DNA from: JAAFIP01 sp963775085
GTDB lineage: Bacteria > Pseudomonadota > Gammaproteobacteria > Burkholderiales > Burkholderiaceae_C
Assembly (NCBI GenBank): GCA_963775085.1
Contig: CAVZHO010000001.1
Coordinates: forward strand, 1-64,000
Direction of reading: 5' to 3'
Length of the DNA stretch: 64,000 bases
Numbering within the stretch: position 1 is the first letter of the stretch; every line of letters begins with the position of its first letter. The notes under the pieces are model-generated. The model worked only from the letters and a program-made list of their open reading frames with translations. It was not told where the DNA came from and made no database searches. Positions 25,338 through 32,643 of the stretch are shown here, piece after piece. Made by a program: the position numbers and the translations under genes.

Positions 25338-27119
25338 TTATTTCTGCACCAGGTATTCAGGACAGGCCATGGTCAGCAAAATAGCCGCCTGCACCCGGGT
25401 AATCGGGCCGGTCGCCGTGGCGCCACTGATCGACGTGATGGCCGTGGTAATTGCACTTTGCGTAGCGGCACTGAGTTGCCCTGCACACAACAGCAGGTTC
25501 AAACGGCTCACTAAAGCGGTTGGGTTGCTGGCCAGTGCCACCTCAGTGGTGTAGACAGGAGCCGTCAGACCACCATTGTTGCTGTTAAAACCACTCCTGA
25601 CACAGCCGAGCATGAAGTTGAGGTAGCCCGCCACCGTCGATTCGTTGGTCAACTGAAACTCGGGAGCCACCAGACCTTGGATCGCCAGTGCCGTATTGGG
25701 CGGCACATAGCCCGGGCGGAAAAAATTAAACACGGAACCCGAGCGCAGCGGGCTTTGGCCCAAACGGGTTGCTATATCGGATAGGTCACCAATCGTCCAG
25801 CTGTCTGAGGTAGATGTAACCTGGAAGGTGCGCGCCCATTGCACAAAACGCACGATAGGCTCGCGCTGCTTGCCCCAGGCAGGCTGGGTAATTTTGTTGT
25901 CGTCGCGTGCCTCTGCGTCCATGAGTACGGCTTTGAACACCGCTTTGAGGTCGCCGCGCACACCATTGCCGTTGTTGTTGAAAACGCTGGCTATTCGCGC
26001 CACGTAAGCAGGGCTGGGGTTACTGGTGATCAAGCGTTGAATCAATTGTTTGCTAAAAAACGGGCCTACGTTGGGATGGTTGAAAATGGTATCGAGCGCC
26101 TGCTTGAGCGCCTCAGCTGCAGAGGTGCTTGCCGGGATGGTTTTGCCCAAAAACCTGACTTCCGCCGTCTCATGCAGGGCAGTTGTCACCACCATGCGGT
26201 TTTTCACCTGCAAGGGGTTGGTCGGGTTGGTGGCCGTCACACTGCCGGTGGCATCAAAGTTGTAGCCGGTAAACACGTTGGCCAGGTTCGAAATGGCCGC
26301 TTGGTCATAGGTTTCTATCTGCTGTCCATTGGCATTGAGCTTGTTGCTGCCGTCCAGATTGAGTTCATACAGGCCCAGAGAGAAGAGTTGCAATACTTCC
26401 CGTGCATAGTTTTCATCTGGGGCGCTGCCTGTGGCGGGGTTGCCTTTTTTATTGCCACGGGTGTTCAGGTAAACACCCATCGCCGGGTTCAAGGTAATTT
26501 CTTCCAGCAAGCTGCGGTAGTTGCCAAAAGCTCCCGCCACCAACACGTCCCAATACTGTGCCATCGCAAAGATACGCCAGCCAATGGGCAGGCTGTTGAT
26601 GGAGACGACAAAAAACTCGGACAAGGCCAGCGCCATGCGCTTGCGCACTGCGTCTGAGGACGTGATGAGCTGATGCCAGGCCATGTAGTCGGTTTGCGCA
26701 ATGGTATTGACGTTAAGGGTGTTGTTGTAGCCCTTGCTTATCAACCAATCCCATCCCGTCGTGGGAACGGGTGCGGCTATTTGTGCCTCCAGCCAAGCTG
26801 CATAGCCTTGGCTTTGCACATCGCTGATTTCAGCATCCGATGCAGAAAACTGGGCCTGCAATAAAAAACGTGCCGTTTGTACCGCAGTCGGTACCGGCCC
26901 AGGCGATGGCGCTGGAGGTGGTGGCGCAATGGCAAAGGCAGGATCACCTCCACCGCCACCACATGCGGCCAGAACGGCACTGGCCAAGACAGATAAACCC
27001 GCCAAGCGAGGTAAATCTGCTGGTGTTTTCAGCTCGTCAAAAACATGCTGGGGTGGGGGTTGGTCGTCCACGCTGGGCGATGGGCAACGATTCAAGTCCG
27101 GGTTATCGATGTTATTCAT
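25338..27119 (-). CDS. DUF1800 domain protein
   Basis: The 593-residue protein has a DUF1800 body: AARFLLQAQFSASDAEI-like start, QLITSSDAVRKRMALALSEFFVVS, PDENYAREVLQLFSLGLYELN, and PVRFVQWARTF and GQSPLRSGSVFNFFRPGYVPP near the end. The N-terminal 50 residues hold a lipoprotein-like segment, ASAVLAACGGGGGD, in an unusual position well inside the chain, then a proline-rich linker. That suggests export or anchoring. It is the first gene of a two-gene unit with DUF1501. The role is unknown. In some bacteria such pairs are linked to extracellular structures or polymer metabolism. Confidence 0.88.
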   Translation of the reverse strand: MNNIDNPDLNRCPSPSVDDQPPPQHVFDELKTPADLPRLAGLSVLASAVLAACGGGGGDPAFAIAPPPPAPSPGPVPTAVQTARFLLQAQFSASDAEISDVQSQGYAAWLEAQIAAPVPTTGWDWLISKGYNNTLNVNTIAQTDYMAWHQLITSSDAVRKRMALALSEFFVVSINSLPIGWRIFAMAQYWDVLVAGAFGNYRSLLEEITLNPAMGVYLNTRGNKKGNPATGSAPDENYAREVLQLFSLGLYELNLDGSNKLNANGQQIETYDQAAISNLANVFTGYNFDATGSVTATNPTNPLQVKNRMVVTTALHETAEVRFLGKTIPASTSAAEALKQALDTIFNHPNVGPFFSKQLIQRLITSNPSPAYVARIASVFNNNGNGVRGDLKAVFKAVLMDAEARDDNKITQPAWGKQREPIVRFVQWARTFQVTSTSDSWTIGDLSDIATRLGQSPLRSGSVFNFFRPGYVPPNTALAIQGLVAPEFQLTNESTVAGYLNFMLGCVRSGFNSNNGGLTAPVYTTEVALASNPTALVSRLNLLLCAGQLSAATQSAITTAITSISGATATGPITRVQAAILLTMACPEYLVQK

Positions 27120-27241
27120 ATCCGTCTTTGGGGTTTGATTTGACAGGCATAGACGCTAATCAACGCCCAGAACAGAGATTCGGTTGATTGCAGTACTGTA
27201 ATAGTTATAAAAAATCACAGCGAAGCGGCTCTTTTATCAAC

Positions 27242-27943
27242 CTAGAGCGATAAATCAACCCCAAAATTGGCCTGCGCCTGGGTGCAGGCATGGGTAAATA
27301 CATGGATGGCATGTTCCAAGGTGGGAATATCGTCCATGGTGTATTGCATACGCAAATAGGCTTTGCCACGCAATAACATCAATATTTTAGGCGTCGCAGG
27401 GTCTAGGTCTGGCCATTCGAGCAGCGCATCCACCATCGTCTGGTCCAGCCATTGCATCGCCGTGTTGCGGTTATCACTCAAAATAGCGTAGTGGCTCAAG
27501 AATGCCTCGCCCAGACCTTCCCATCCCACCTCTTGATAGATCGACAACCAGCGCATCTCTTCTGGCAAATTGGGGTCAGCAATGGTTTGCAATGAATTGG
27601 TATACAGTGCAAAAGCTCGCTTTTCCAGATCATTCTTAAGCTGCCTGTTCATGATCATCACAATCGCGTCGTCGCGCAAATCCAGTTCAGCGCGACCTCG
27701 CAGCTCGGTGCCTTTGATGAAGTCGCGTGAGGGCTTGCCTTGCTCCATGCGCCAGGTCTTGGTACCCACCTTGCCCTCCAGCTGGTACCCCCCTCGCCCA
27801 TCGGCACGCTTGGCGTAATTCCAGCCCTGTAAACTCGCCCAGTTGGAGATCGTTTGGACTTTCGCCAAGTCGGCACGCGATGGCAAGAACTTCGCGTTGG
27901 AGCTTCTACCAAAACCTAAAGCATTTTTTAACTTTTTAAACAT
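27242..27943 (-). CDS. Conserved hypothetical protein
   Basis: A 233-residue soluble protein with no signal peptide. The N-terminus is basic (MFKKLKNALGFGRSSNAKFLP). A mixed region with TKTWRMEQGKPSRDFIKGTELRGRAELDL follows, and a helical C-terminal half includes YQEVGWEGLGEAFLSHYAILSDN. I do not recognise a family. It diverges from the GST gene with only 47 bp between starts, so promoters overlap. Confidence 0.7.
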   Translation of the reverse strand: MFKKLKNALGFGRSSNAKFLPSRADLAKVQTISNWASLQGWNYAKRADGRGGYQLEGKVGTKTWRMEQGKPSRDFIKGTELRGRAELDLRDDAIVMIMNRQLKNDLEKRAFALYTNSLQTIADPNLPEEMRWLSIYQEVGWEGLGEAFLSHYAILSDNRNTAMQWLDQTMVDALLEWPDLDPATPKILMLLRGKAYLRMQYTMDDIPTLEHAIHVFTHACTQAQANFGVDLSL

Positions 27944-27990
27944 ATCTCAACGTTTTGCTCTACAGTATGAGGAATGAAAGGAAATCACAC

Positions 27991-28683
27991 ATGATTCAAC
28001 TTTACTCGTGGGCCACGCCCAATGGCCACAAGATTCACATTATGCTGGAGGAGTGTGGCCTGAAATATGAGGTGATCCCCGTCAATATAGGCGCGGGCGA
28101 CCAATTCAAGCCCGATTTCCTGAAAATCAGCCCGAATAACAAAATGCCCGCCATCGTTGATCCCGATGGCCCGGACGGCAAACCGATATCCATTTTTGAA
28201 TCGGGAGCCATCCTGATTTATCTGGCCGCTAAAACCGGCAAATTCATGCCCGCAAGTGTCCGCGACAAATACACCGTGCTGCAATGGCTGATGTTCCAGA
28301 TGGGCGGCGTGGGGCCCATGCTGGGACAAAACCACCACTTTCGCACCTACGCGCCCGAGAAGCTTCCCTACGCCATTGACCGCTACACCAACGAGGCCAA
28401 GCGTATCTACGGCGTGATCGACCGCCAATTGGCCGCCAACCCGTATATTGCGGGCAAAACCTACACCATCGCGGATATTGCCATCTACCCCTGGCTGCGC
28501 AACTGGAAAAACCAGGGCATCGAGCTGTCGGATTACCCGCACCTTAAAAAGTGGTTTGAAGGCCTGGAAAAGCGCCCCGCGGTGCAGCGTGGCTGCCAGG
28601 TGCTGGCTGACCTGCGCAAGCCGATGACGGGCGACAAGGAGCGCGAAGCCCTGTTTGGCAAGCAGCAATATGAAAAGCGATGA
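27991..28683 (+). CDS. Glutathione S-transferase, YfcG/GstB-like (Nu class type)
   Basis: The ATG at 27991 gives 230 residues and puts MIQLYSWATPNGHKIHIMLEE at the N-terminus, as in the YfcG/YghU group (T-P-N-G-x-K). The GSH-binding site includes NNKMPAIVD and ESGAILIYLA. The C-terminal helical domain carries YTIADIAIYPWLRNW. Members act as glutathione-dependent disulfide reductases or transferases in the cytosol. A longer in-frame start at 27955 is rejected because it adds 12 residues absent from the family. The tRNA pair follows 24 bp after the stop. Confidence 0.9.
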   Translation: MIQLYSWATPNGHKIHIMLEECGLKYEVIPVNIGAGDQFKPDFLKISPNNKMPAIVDPDGPDGKPISIFESGAILIYLAAKTGKFMPASVRDKYTVLQWLMFQMGGVGPMLGQNHHFRTYAPEKLPYAIDRYTNEAKRIYGVIDRQLAANPYIAGKTYTIADIAIYPWLRNWKNQGIELSDYPHLKKWFEGLEKRPAVQRGCQVLADLRKPMTGDKEREALFGKQQYEKR

Positions 28684-28707
28684 TTTATTGGGTTAGAATA
28701 CAGGCTT

Positions 28708-28784
28708 CGGAGTGTGGCGCAGCCTGGTAGCGCACCTGGTTTGGGACCAGGGGGTCCAAGGTTCGAATCCTTGTACTCCGACCA
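28708..28784 (+). tRNA. tRNA-Pro (TGG)
   Basis: A 77-nt cloverleaf with acceptor CGGAGTG / TACTCCG, D-arm GCGCAGCCTGGTAGCGC, anticodon loop TTTGGGA with anticodon TGG, T-arm AAGGTTCGAATCCTT, and encoded CCA. Confidence 0.95.
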
Positions 28785-28855
28785 ATTAACTCGCCCTGCA
28801 ATCCATTGGTTTGCGGGGCGATTTTCTTTGTATTTTGTATATGGTGTTTTCGTGA

Positions 28856-28932
28856 CTGTCCGTAGCTCAGTTGGATAGAGCAACAGCCTTCTAAGCTGTG
28901 GGTCGGGGGTTCGATCCCCTCCGGACAGACCA
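28856..28932 (+). tRNA. tRNA-Arg (TCT), integration target
   Basis: Acceptor CTGTCCG / CGGACAG, D-arm GCTCAGTTGGATAGAGC, anticodon stem-loop ACAGC-CTTCTAA-GCTGT with anticodon TCT (reads AGA), T-arm GGGGGTTCGATCCCCTC and encoded CCA. The 3' 47 bases recur at 39756-39802, marking it as the attachment site of the element that follows. The intact gene is preserved at the left junction. Confidence 0.95.
28886..28932 (+). other. attL: 3' end of tRNA-Arg
   Basis: These 47 bases, from the anticodon stem (GCCTTCTAAGCTGTG) to the CCA end, are repeated perfectly at 39756-39802. The match starts and stops sharply at both ends: flanking bases are ACA versus ATT on the left and T versus G on the right. 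Confidence 0.92.
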
Positions 28933-28987
28933 TTTTATCGTTATAAATCAACGATTTAGTGATTTTCGACTTAGCTTGATTTAGCCA

Positions 28988-29030
28988 GTTTTAGCGCGTT
29001 TTAGCGCTTCCAATGTCCCAAATTTGTCCC
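28988..29030 (+). repeat. Putative integrase/excisionase arm sites near attL
   Basis: Two tandem copies of GTTTTAGCGC (28988-28997, 28998-29007) are followed by two TGTCCC direct repeats starting at 29014 and 29025, 11 bp apart. The right end of the element has TGTCCC repeats with the same orientation and the same 11-bp spacing (39677 and 39688). Confidence 0.55.
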
Positions 29031-29077
29031 AGGCTTTTAGGGTCACTTTCATTGGAGAAATTGCACGAATTGTTGGC

Positions 29078-29107
29078 TTGACAACCCCTCTTAGCCCGTG
29101 ATATGCT
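29078..29107 (+). promoter_or_regulatory. Strong sigma-70-type promoter driving the left operon of the element
   Basis: TTGACA at 29078-29083, an 18-bp spacer and TATGCT at 29102-29107. The -35 box is a perfect consensus. The first convincing start codon is 340 bp downstream, leaving a long structured leader. Confidence 0.6.
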
Positions 29108-29109
29108 AT

Positions 29110-29443
29110 TCGTGTAGCTGAAAAATAAGATAGAGCACCCGAGCCGTAGTCGGGGGTTCCCACCGCACGGGGACCAGCTTGATATGGTCTTACCTGTTTA
29201 TTAGAAGGCTACCGAGCCGGGGACTTGGGCAAGACGCTGCAACGCGTGACACTTGTGCCGAGACACTCACAAAACCGGTGTGGCTAGGCGCAAGCTGGGC
29301 CTCTACCCAGTGGTTGCCCATTGGGGTTCGAGCATGCAGATATACATTGGGGAAGTTCCATGGACGGAAACGAGCAACAGGTGTTGCGCGCTTCAGCCGT
29401 CTATTCAATTGAACGCCGTGCGGGGTGTTTCATTGGATCAAAC
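29110..29443 (+). ncRNA. Long structured leader, candidate regulatory RNA
   Basis: About 330 bases without a good reading frame follow the promoter. Stem-loops are visible at 29138-29154 (CCCGA / TCGGG), 29155-29175 (GGTTCCC / GGGGACC, 7 bp, 7-base loop), 29257-29284 (GCC..ACAC / GTGTGGC) and 29295-29310 (CTGGG / CCCAG). It ends at the ATG of the HTH gene. It may be a cis-acting leader, a small RNA or both. I cannot match it to a named family. Confidence 0.4.
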
Positions 29444-29782
29444 ATGGAACAAATCTACCCCAAAATGCAACCAATCAACCCGCAACAAATGTACTCGGTG
29501 GCCTATTTTGCACGCTTAGCAGACGTGCATCCGGTCACTGTATATCAGTCACTTTTAGGCCTTAAATCGTTTCCAGTCCCGGAGGCCGTTCGCATTGGAA
29601 GGGCCATCAGATTTAAGGGTCAGGCTTTGCTGGACTATTTTGGCGGGCTGCGCAGCGTCAAAGTAGTAAATGTGCCCGCTCTAGTAAAACCTCAGCCTTT
29701 GGTACAAAGGATTCACGGCAGGGGCAGACCCACCAAGGCCGCGCAAATGGCTAAGGCATTGGCGGCAGGGGGTGCTGCATGA
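29444..29782 (+). CDS. Small HTH protein, candidate regulator/excisionase
   Basis: The ATG at 29444 gives 112 residues. Residues about 15-60 (QQMYSVAYFARLADVHPVTVYQSLLGLKSFPVPEAVRIGRAIRF) look like an AlpA/MerR-type excisionase fold: a Y/F-A-R-L-A-x-V-H-x-x-T-V helix-turn-helix followed by a short wing. The C-terminus has GRGRPTKAAQMAKALAAGG, an AT-hook-like G-R-P motif plus basic residues. It is the first gene after the leader and the likely element regulator. The start is not secure because no strong ribosome site is visible. The next gene overlaps by 4 bp. Confidence 0.7.
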   Translation: MEQIYPKMQPINPQQMYSVAYFARLADVHPVTVYQSLLGLKSFPVPEAVRIGRAIRFKGQALLDYFGGLRSVKVVNVPALVKPQPLVQRIHGRGRPTKAAQMAKALAAGGAA

Positions 29783-30198
29783 TTTTCAGCACCAAAACAT
29801 TTGATTTAGATACCAACTCAGACCAATATCGCTTGGTAAAAGTTGAATCAATAGGCCAAGCTGAAGCTTTGCGCGAGCAACTTGGTGATGACTGGTCTGG
29901 AGAAACATCGTTTCTCGTCTCCATCGAGGGCGGCGGCAAATTGGAGTTTCTGGTGGAGACCATGGAGGGATTATTCGCCGACGAAAATGGCAAATGGCCA
30001 CTCCCAGATAGCTACGACTTCAATGATGTCGACGGTTTGTTGCGCGCTCAAGGATTCGACGAAACGGATGGGTTTAAGACGCAGGCGAGAATAAATGAGA
30101 ACCTGCGGAATCACAAGTACAAGTCGTCCAATGTCTGCGCGTTGATTTTTAGATCCGACGCGGATTTTGACGCGGCTTATGGGTGGGGTATGGCATGA
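29779..30198 (+). CDS. Hypothetical protein of the mobile element
   Basis: A 139-residue acidic soluble protein (MIFSTKTFDLDTNSDQYRLV) with an ATGA overlap with both its neighbours, which places it in the same translationally coupled operon. No motif is recognised. GDDWSGETSFLVSIEGGGKLEF and the C-terminal SDADFDAAYGWGMA are the most distinctive stretches. Function unknown. Confidence 0.65.
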   Translation: MIFSTKTFDLDTNSDQYRLVKVESIGQAEALREQLGDDWSGETSFLVSIEGGGKLEFLVETMEGLFADENGKWPLPDSYDFNDVDGLLRAQGFDETDGFKTQARINENLRNHKYKSSNVCALIFRSDADFDAAYGWGMA

Positions 30199-30425
30199 GC
30201 AACACGATCAACCTTCGCTCACTTCCAAGTGTCCAGCACGACCTACCGTACTCGCTTTCCAGCCTATATAGCGGCCACGCGCGTGGCCGCTACCCTTGGC
30301 TTGGGAGGCTCGATCCAGATGGTAGACAGAGCAGCATGCTTTGGGTAAATGTGCCGCGATACAACGATTGGGCCGCCGCGCGCGGACTCAAATCAACTAT
30401 TGGAATGTTGGGAGGGCAGCGCTAA
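30195..30425 (+). CDS. Small hypothetical protein of the mobile element
   Basis: The ATG at 30195 overlaps the previous stop (ATGA) and gives 76 residues, SNTINLRSLPSVQHDLPYSL onward. No family is recognised. Position and coupling suggest it serves the element's regulation or replication. Its codon use is like its neighbours. Confidence 0.55.
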   Translation: MSNTINLRSLPSVQHDLPYSLSSLYSGHARGRYPWLGRLDPDGRQSSMLWVNVPRYNDWAAARGLKSTIGMLGGQR

Positions 30426-30539
30426 GCGGCTTGGCAGAGCCAGCTTCGCGCACCCGGTTTGAACACCCTTGATTCTGCATGCGTTCAGAATCAACGCTTT
30501 GCTGTTGCCTTGTCGTTGCTTTGCTTTCGCGCATTCAAT

Positions 30540-32027
30540 ATGCTCGCACTCAAAAACTTTATTCAATTCGGGGCCAATTGGTGTGGTTCTGAAGAGGATG
30601 TCAAATTCATGGGCAGCAGGGCGGTGCAGGTGATACTGCGCAGCATCGCTGACCTTACTGATGCACGGTCCCCCACCAAGGGGGTCAAGACGGGGCGGCC
30701 TGGGCTTTCGGGCTTCACTTACGAACGGTCTACCGTGTCGGCCACAGTCGGGCGGTTGAAGGCGCTGGGCTTGGTCACGCGGGAGCGTGCTGCCAACCAA
30801 GGCACAAAACACGAGGACTTTGCGACCACAGCCATTCACAGCAGCATTGTGGCAGCAGCGCTGGCATGGCAAATAGACTGCCAACAACTCAAAATGAAGG
30901 GCAAACGCAGCGACAGTGCCAGACCCGCAAAAACGGAATTATGGATCCCGCTGAAATCGACACCTACCCCAGCAAACCCAATGCCTGAGCCGCCTGCAAG
31001 AGACCAGATACCAGAAATTGGTTCTACGGGCTACCAAGAATTGGACACGGTTCCCGTATTCACACCCCCCCCTCTGCCTGCCCCCGCCCTAGCGGGGGAA
31101 GAAAGAAGAGATTCCCCGCCTTTTGAGGAGAAAAATGATTTTGGCACTTTTGCAAAAAAACAATATGCCCACAGGCCATATTTCGCAGACTCCAATTTGG
31201 CGGAATTTAGGAACTTCACTGGCTGGCTTTTGATGGTCAACAAGGCCGACGACGTGACCGCGCTGTCGTTGATGCGGCCTGGCAAGCCGGGGCGACTCTC
31301 AGTTTTTGAAAAGCAAGCAAAAAAAGGGTTGAGCACTATAAATCCTGAATCTGTTTTCAAGCTGGCGTATGCCAAAAGCAAAGAACTCTTCAAGGAGCAA
31401 GGAATTGGCGAGCAGCTATATTTTTCACCACTCGATGGAAGTCGGATTCTGTTAATCGACGATTTGAAGACGTCCGAGCCCGTTTTGGCGGGCCACCAGT
31501 ATTGTGTTTTGGAATCCAGCGAGGGCAACTACCAGCACTTTTATGTTGCGAGCAAAACGCTCACCAACGATGAGCGAGGTCGGCTGCAGAAGCAACTTGC
31601 AGCAGCTCATGAGGGCGATCCAGCCGCAACCGCGGGTTGCCAGCCGCATCGCGCGCCTGGTTCAGTCAACTACAAGCCGGGACGCGGCTTGTTTGTGACG
31701 CGCTTGGTCACCTGCAGCGTCACTGGCAGCACCGTGGCTGCTAGTGACGCTGCAGCCCATCAGCCCGCACCACTGGCAACATCTACGGTGCAGGATGATG
31801 ATGGCGGATGCAAGCTGGAGCATGAGCCACGATTGCCAGGCGCTGGCAAAAGCCAAAGTGATCGGGACTGGGCCTTTTGCATGCGTAACTGGCACCGCGG
31901 CGAGGCGTGGATCCTCGCGGACCTTCACCACAGATCGGTGGCGCGCGGCAAGCACCGCGGGTACGCGGCGCAGACCGTTGCAAAGGCCGCGAGGTACAAA
32001 GAGTACCTCGCTAGCCGCCGCGCCTAA
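30540..32027 (+). CDS. RepB-type DNA primase of the mobile element
   Basis: The frame is open from 30459 (TTG). I prefer the ATG at 30540, giving 495 residues. The N-terminal part contains a winged-helix-like segment (YERSTVSATVGRLKALGLVTRERA). The middle has the RepB-primase pattern RILLIDDLKTSEPVL, then VLESSEGNYQHFYVASKTL, then AAHEGDPAATAGCQPHRAPGSVNYKPG. The C-terminal DRDWAFCMRNWHRGEAW fits the helical end of the family. In IncQ plasmids the equivalent RepB' primase primes single-strand synthesis after transfer and is fused to MobA. Here it is a separate gene upstream of mobC. Confidence 0.75.
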   Translation: MLALKNFIQFGANWCGSEEDVKFMGSRAVQVILRSIADLTDARSPTKGVKTGRPGLSGFTYERSTVSATVGRLKALGLVTRERAANQGTKHEDFATTAIHSSIVAAALAWQIDCQQLKMKGKRSDSARPAKTELWIPLKSTPTPANPMPEPPARDQIPEIGSTGYQELDTVPVFTPPPLPAPALAGEERRDSPPFEEKNDFGTFAKKQYAHRPYFADSNLAEFRNFTGWLLMVNKADDVTALSLMRPGKPGRLSVFEKQAKKGLSTINPESVFKLAYAKSKELFKEQGIGEQLYFSPLDGSRILLIDDLKTSEPVLAGHQYCVLESSEGNYQHFYVASKTLTNDERGRLQKQLAAAHEGDPAATAGCQPHRAPGSVNYKPGRGLFVTRLVTCSVTGSTVAASDAAAHQPAPLATSTVQDDDGGCKLEHEPRLPGAGKSQSDRDWAFCMRNWHRGEAWILADLHHRSVARGKHRGYAAQTVAKAARYKEYLASRRA

Positions 32028-32102
32028 AGCAAAGCGTCGACAAGGCGACGGCACAGCGGATCGTGCCGTGCCTTGAGATCATCAACCCCTGAGTCAGGTA
32101 GG

Positions 32103-32205
32103 TTTGCAAGGTGTATCTCGAAGGCCCCTGCGGGCCTTCGAGATGCAAGAGCCTCACCCGCTTCGCGAGTTCGTTCTTGACCTTGCAAGGCGCTGCGCCC
32201 TTGAC
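32103..32205 (+). other. Candidate origin of transfer (IncQ-like oriT)
   Basis: A perfect 13-bp inverted repeat (ATCTCGAAGGCCC / GGGCCTTCGAGAT, 32115-32144, 4-base loop) is followed by a second palindrome, CCTTGCAAGG (32181-32190). Three bases later comes TGCGCCCT (32194-32201), the core of the RSF1010/R1162 nic region (TAAGTGCGCCCT). It lies 40 bp upstream of mobC and in the expected orientation. The larger hairpin may also terminate the primase transcript. Confidence 0.5.
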
Positions 32206-32244
32206 CCGCCGTCCTGTCAAAAGCTATTGTTTTAGGAGCATATT

Positions 32245-32640
32245 TTGGAAAAAGTTAATCGCTTCGGCCCAGCGCCAAGGCCATCGAGTGAACTGCGTTT
32301 GGCGGTTGTAAAAATCGCATTTTCGCGCGCGGAGCTTTCCAAGCTGGACGAACAGAAAGGCCACTACACCCGCGCCGCGTTCATGCGCGCGGCAGCGTTG
32401 AGCCAAAAACTACATGCCGCGCTACCCCCTGAAATCGCCACCACCTGGGCTGAAAGCGCCCGCGTCCAAAGCTGCTTCACCCAAATAAACGATATCGCTT
32501 ATTCGCTGAATCAGGTTCGCCAAAACGATGGCGAAGCTGCCGCGGCTGCCAAGATGCTGGCCGAAAGCGGCAGCATCTTGGCGGTCTTCAAAGAATTCCG
32601 CGCCACTGTATTGGGTGGCCAAGGCCACCGCGAGGACTGA
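32245..32640 (+). CDS. mobC: MobC-like relaxosome accessory protein
   Basis: The TTG at 32245 is 6 bp after TAGGAG and gives 131 residues. RLAVVKIAFSRAELSKLDEQKGHYTRAAFMRAAAL resembles the ribbon-helix-helix segment of MobC-type proteins. ESARVQSCFTQINDIAYSLNQVRQND matches the N-x-x-I-x-x-x-L-N-Q pattern. MobC helps open oriT for the relaxase. The relaxase gene begins 3 bp after the stop and the oriT candidate is directly upstream. Confidence 0.72.
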   Translation: MEKVNRFGPAPRPSSELRLAVVKIAFSRAELSKLDEQKGHYTRAAFMRAAALSQKLHAALPPEIATTWAESARVQSCFTQINDIAYSLNQVRQNDGEAAAAAKMLAESGSILAVFKEFRATVLGGQGHRED

Positions 32641-32643
32641 AAT

